Below are positions 62,398-64,000 of a stretch of 64,000 nt of DNA, one piece after another. Where the stretch lies: NCBI GenBank assembly GCA_002440745.1, contig DJVB01000030.1, forward strand, positions 66,114 to 130,113, given 5' to 3'. Origin of the DNA: Bacteroidales bacterium UBA6267 (GTDB taxonomy: Bacteria; Bacteroidota; Bacteroidia; Bacteroidales; UBA1556). The notes beneath the pieces are model-generated. The model was given only the letters and a program-made list of their open reading frames with translations, searched no databases and was not told the DNA's origin. The stretch's first letter is position 1, and every line of letters begins with the position of its first letter. Both the position numbers and the translations under genes were made by a program.

Positions 62398-63722
62398 CGG
62401 TTATATAACGGTATTATTTGATTGATACTCTTGTTAATCTCCAATCCAATTTGACCGGTAAGGGTTTTAGTAGGATAGGAATACATATAAATATTGTGAT
62501 TTTCTGTAATGAAAATGATATTGTTTACCGGATCAAATTCAATCTGATTGCCGGTGATATTGTTGAGAAAAGTAGAAGATGTTCGAGTTTTTGTGTTGAA
62601 TAAAAGAACCTGATTGTTTGTGAGAATTAGAAATAGTTCATTATCAATTTGACACGACCCGCGAAAGTCGAATGAACCTAAGGTTTTTAAAGATGACAGT
62701 TGATTTTGATTTGGAAAGTACTCATGAGCGGTAATCTGCTGATTTTTAAGGCCAAATACTAAGATGCTATTATTCATCCTAAATAATCTAACGGCTTTAA
62801 AATCAATATAATAGGAGTTTAGTGCTGCACCTGTGGTATTTTGGAAAGTTTGAATGCGCTCTTGAAAAGGGTAGGTCGTTTTTTTACAGGTTGTAACTAT
62901 CAAATCATCGAAATCAATCAGATTTGTGGTCGTGAAATTTGGTGATTCAAAAACAAGATTTTTAAAACCTAAATAAGTATAACGGTGGTTTAAACCGTTG
63001 TCAAAAAATAAGTAAAGTGCTTTTGCTGAGCCTTTTATGCCGCTTAAAGATTTGTCCACTAAACTAATGTCTTTAAGAAAGGTGATGGAATCGCCGGTCA
63101 AATAATTATATAAAACAATTTTGCCATTATTTAATGAGGCTACTGCCAGAATATTTTGATAAGGGATTGCTGCAAGCTGAAAAGTGTTGGAAGCGTTCAA
63201 GTTATAAGGTGAGTTTTGCAAGGCCGGCCACAAATGATAAACTCCAACCGAGCTGAATGGGGAGTTTCCAATGGAGTAGGCAATTCCGACATTAGTTTTG
63301 GGTAGGGCTCCGATATAAATCCGTTGATATTTGTTTTTGATTTGCGTGCCATCTCCAGCGCGAATTAGAAGGTTGTAAATGCCTGATTCCAAAAAATTGT
63401 CATTTATGGGATAATCAAAAACCAATGTAAAAGGATTGGAATTAAACGGAGGATTATAAGTTTTAAGTACGGGATTAAAGTTTTCATCAGTCAAAGTGAT
63501 ATCAATGAATTCAATGGCGTTATTGTCTGATATTTCAGCTTGAATAGGAATAGTGTCGCCGACTGAGTAAAATGCACTTTCATAAGGTTTTAGAAACTGA
63601 ATTACGGGAAATTCCACATCTTCTTTTTGTTTGCAAGAGTCCAAAGAAATAGGGATGGTCAAAATCATAAGACCGGTTATAAATGGTAAAGATTTCCTTA
63701 AAATCAAGTCCTTAAATGTCAT
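62394..63722 (-). CDS. Lipoprotein with Ig-like and beta-propeller-like regions
   Basis: A 442-residue exported protein. The signal ends with ISLDSCKQ (lipobox Cys near residue 30). An Ig-like domain (about 40-150) is followed by repeats resembling a six- or seven-bladed propeller with no clear catalytic or binding motif. The TTG two codons upstream is not used as start because the ATG at 63722 fits the signal peptide. Function unknown. It is coupled to mnmD by an ATGA overlap, which looks like chance operon packing. The -7-like TACATTTG ends just 3 bp before the ATG. Confidence 0.7.
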   Translation of the reverse strand: MTFKDLILRKSLPFITGLMILTIPISLDSCKQKEDVEFPVIQFLKPYESAFYSVGDTIPIQAEISDNNAIEFIDITLTDENFNPVLKTYNPPFNSNPFTLVFDYPINDNFLESGIYNLLIRAGDGTQIKNKYQRIYIGALPKTNVGIAYSIGNSPFSSVGVYHLWPALQNSPYNLNASNTFQLAAIPYQNILAVASLNNGKIVLYNYLTGDSITFLKDISLVDKSLSGIKGSAKALYLFFDNGLNHRYTYLGFKNLVFESPNFTTTNLIDFDDLIVTTCKKTTYPFQERIQTFQNTTGAALNSYYIDFKAVRLFRMNNSILVFGLKNQQITAHEYFPNQNQLSSLKTLGSFDFRGSCQIDNELFLILTNNQVLLFNTKTRTSSTFLNNITGNQIEFDPVNNIIFITENHNIYMYSYPTKTLTGQIGLEINKSINQIIPLYNR

Positions 63723-63725
63723 GCA

Positions 63726-63733
63726 CAAATGTA
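63726..63733 (-). promoter_or_regulatory. Candidate -7 box next to the lipoprotein start
   Basis: TACATTTG on the minus strand matches TAnnTTTG but ends 3 bp before the ATG at 63722. If active, the mRNA would be leaderless or nearly so. Compare 15836-15843. Confidence 0.4.
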
Positions 63734-63867
63734 CATTTTAATTGAAACAAATATTGAAAAAATGATGGAAAAAATGCGATTTAATTAATCAGGGGTTTAA
63801 TTAGCAAGGGCTAAAGTAAAAAGATTATTGTCTGTAAAAAAAAACTTTCAACGATAGGATAAATTAC

Positions 63868-63875
63868 TATTTTTG
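63868..63875 (+). promoter_or_regulatory. -7 promoter box of tRNA-Met
   Basis: TATTTTTG matches TAnnTTTG. TTTC at about 63846 lies at -33 spacing (18-20 bp). The tRNA begins 45 bp downstream. Confidence 0.6.
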
Positions 63876-63920
63876 CAGCCCTGTTTTCGGTACTGAAAAT
63901 AGGTGAAGTTCTTTAAAAAT

Positions 63921-63994
63921 GGCGAGGTAGCTCAGCTGGTTAGAGCGCATGATTCATAATCATGAGGTCGGCAGTTCAATCCTGCCTCTCGCTA
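63921..63994 (+). tRNA. tRNA-Met (CAT), elongator type
   Basis: A 74-nt cloverleaf. The acceptor GGCGAGG pairs with TCTCGCT (G-U at both ends) and the discriminator is A. The D arm is GCTC/GAGC, the anticodon stem CATGA/TCATG with loop TTCATAA, and the T arm GGCAG/CTGCC with loop TTCAATC. The anticodon is CAT. A paired G1-U72 argues against the initiator tRNA, which has a mismatch. A tRNA-Ile2 with modified CAU is possible but less likely. The CCA end is not encoded. Confidence 0.95.
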
Positions 63995-64000
63995 CTGTTT

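Overview
The window looks like a chromosomal segment of a Bacteroidota bacterium of the gliding, type IX secretion (T9SS) group. The evidence is AT-rich DNA, almost no Shine-Dalgarno sequences, repeated matches to the Bacteroidota promoter -7 element TAnnTTTG, and very large secreted repeat proteins carrying type A or type B T9SS sorting domains. I cannot name genus or family.

Layout. 1-11206 (-): a giant secreted protein of at least 3,735 residues that runs off the left edge. 11523-15571 (-): an anaerobe-type cluster with two NifX-like proteins, two MinD-like ATPases with inserted ferredoxin domains, a ZIP metal transporter and a DUF5320-type mini-protein. It resembles the 'orange protein' (ORP) loci of sulfate reducers. 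15848-26258: a CvfB-like S1 protein, a lamin-tail-domain repeat protein, a solitary MNT nucleotidyltransferase and a beta-propeller repeat protein. 26620-27963: a KilA-N protein and decayed gene pieces. 28003-32280 (-): a tightly coupled operon of a GT-C glycosyltransferase fused to MORN repeats, a GT2 glycosyltransferase, a SAM methyltransferase and rlmN. 32377-35160: a type B T9SS adhesin-like protein. 35317-39756 (-): a PepSY membrane protein, quinol nitric oxide reductase and an Rrf2/NsrR-like regulator. The last two share a matching palindrome upstream. 39892-42530: a LamG T9SS protein and a Fic gene sitting on a truncated DNA methylase. 42565-47135 (-): an acyltransferase, a repeat-rich intergenic region with two MITE-like elements, ligA, a ClbS/DfsB protein and lolD. 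47672-52153 (+): a tyrosine/homogentisate catabolic run (hmgA, hppD, fahA, flavin reductase). 52348-54127: a lipoprotein superoxide reductase and two small secreted proteins. 54518-61687: a TonB-dependent receptor with a partner lipoprotein and three two-component genes, with 11-bp-spaced TTAAC-like arrays that resemble PHO boxes. 61726-63994: mnmD, a lipoprotein and tRNA-Met.

Lifestyle inference: homogentisate and 4-hydroxyphenylpyruvate dioxygenases need O2, whereas NO reductase, superoxide reductase and an ORP-like cluster point to low-oxygen or fluctuating redox conditions, so a facultative or microaerobic organism is likely. The three most promising leads are the ORP-like cluster with its own ZIP transporter, the shared Rrf2-type operator, and the 11-bp direct-repeat arrays near the response regulator and the secreted genes.
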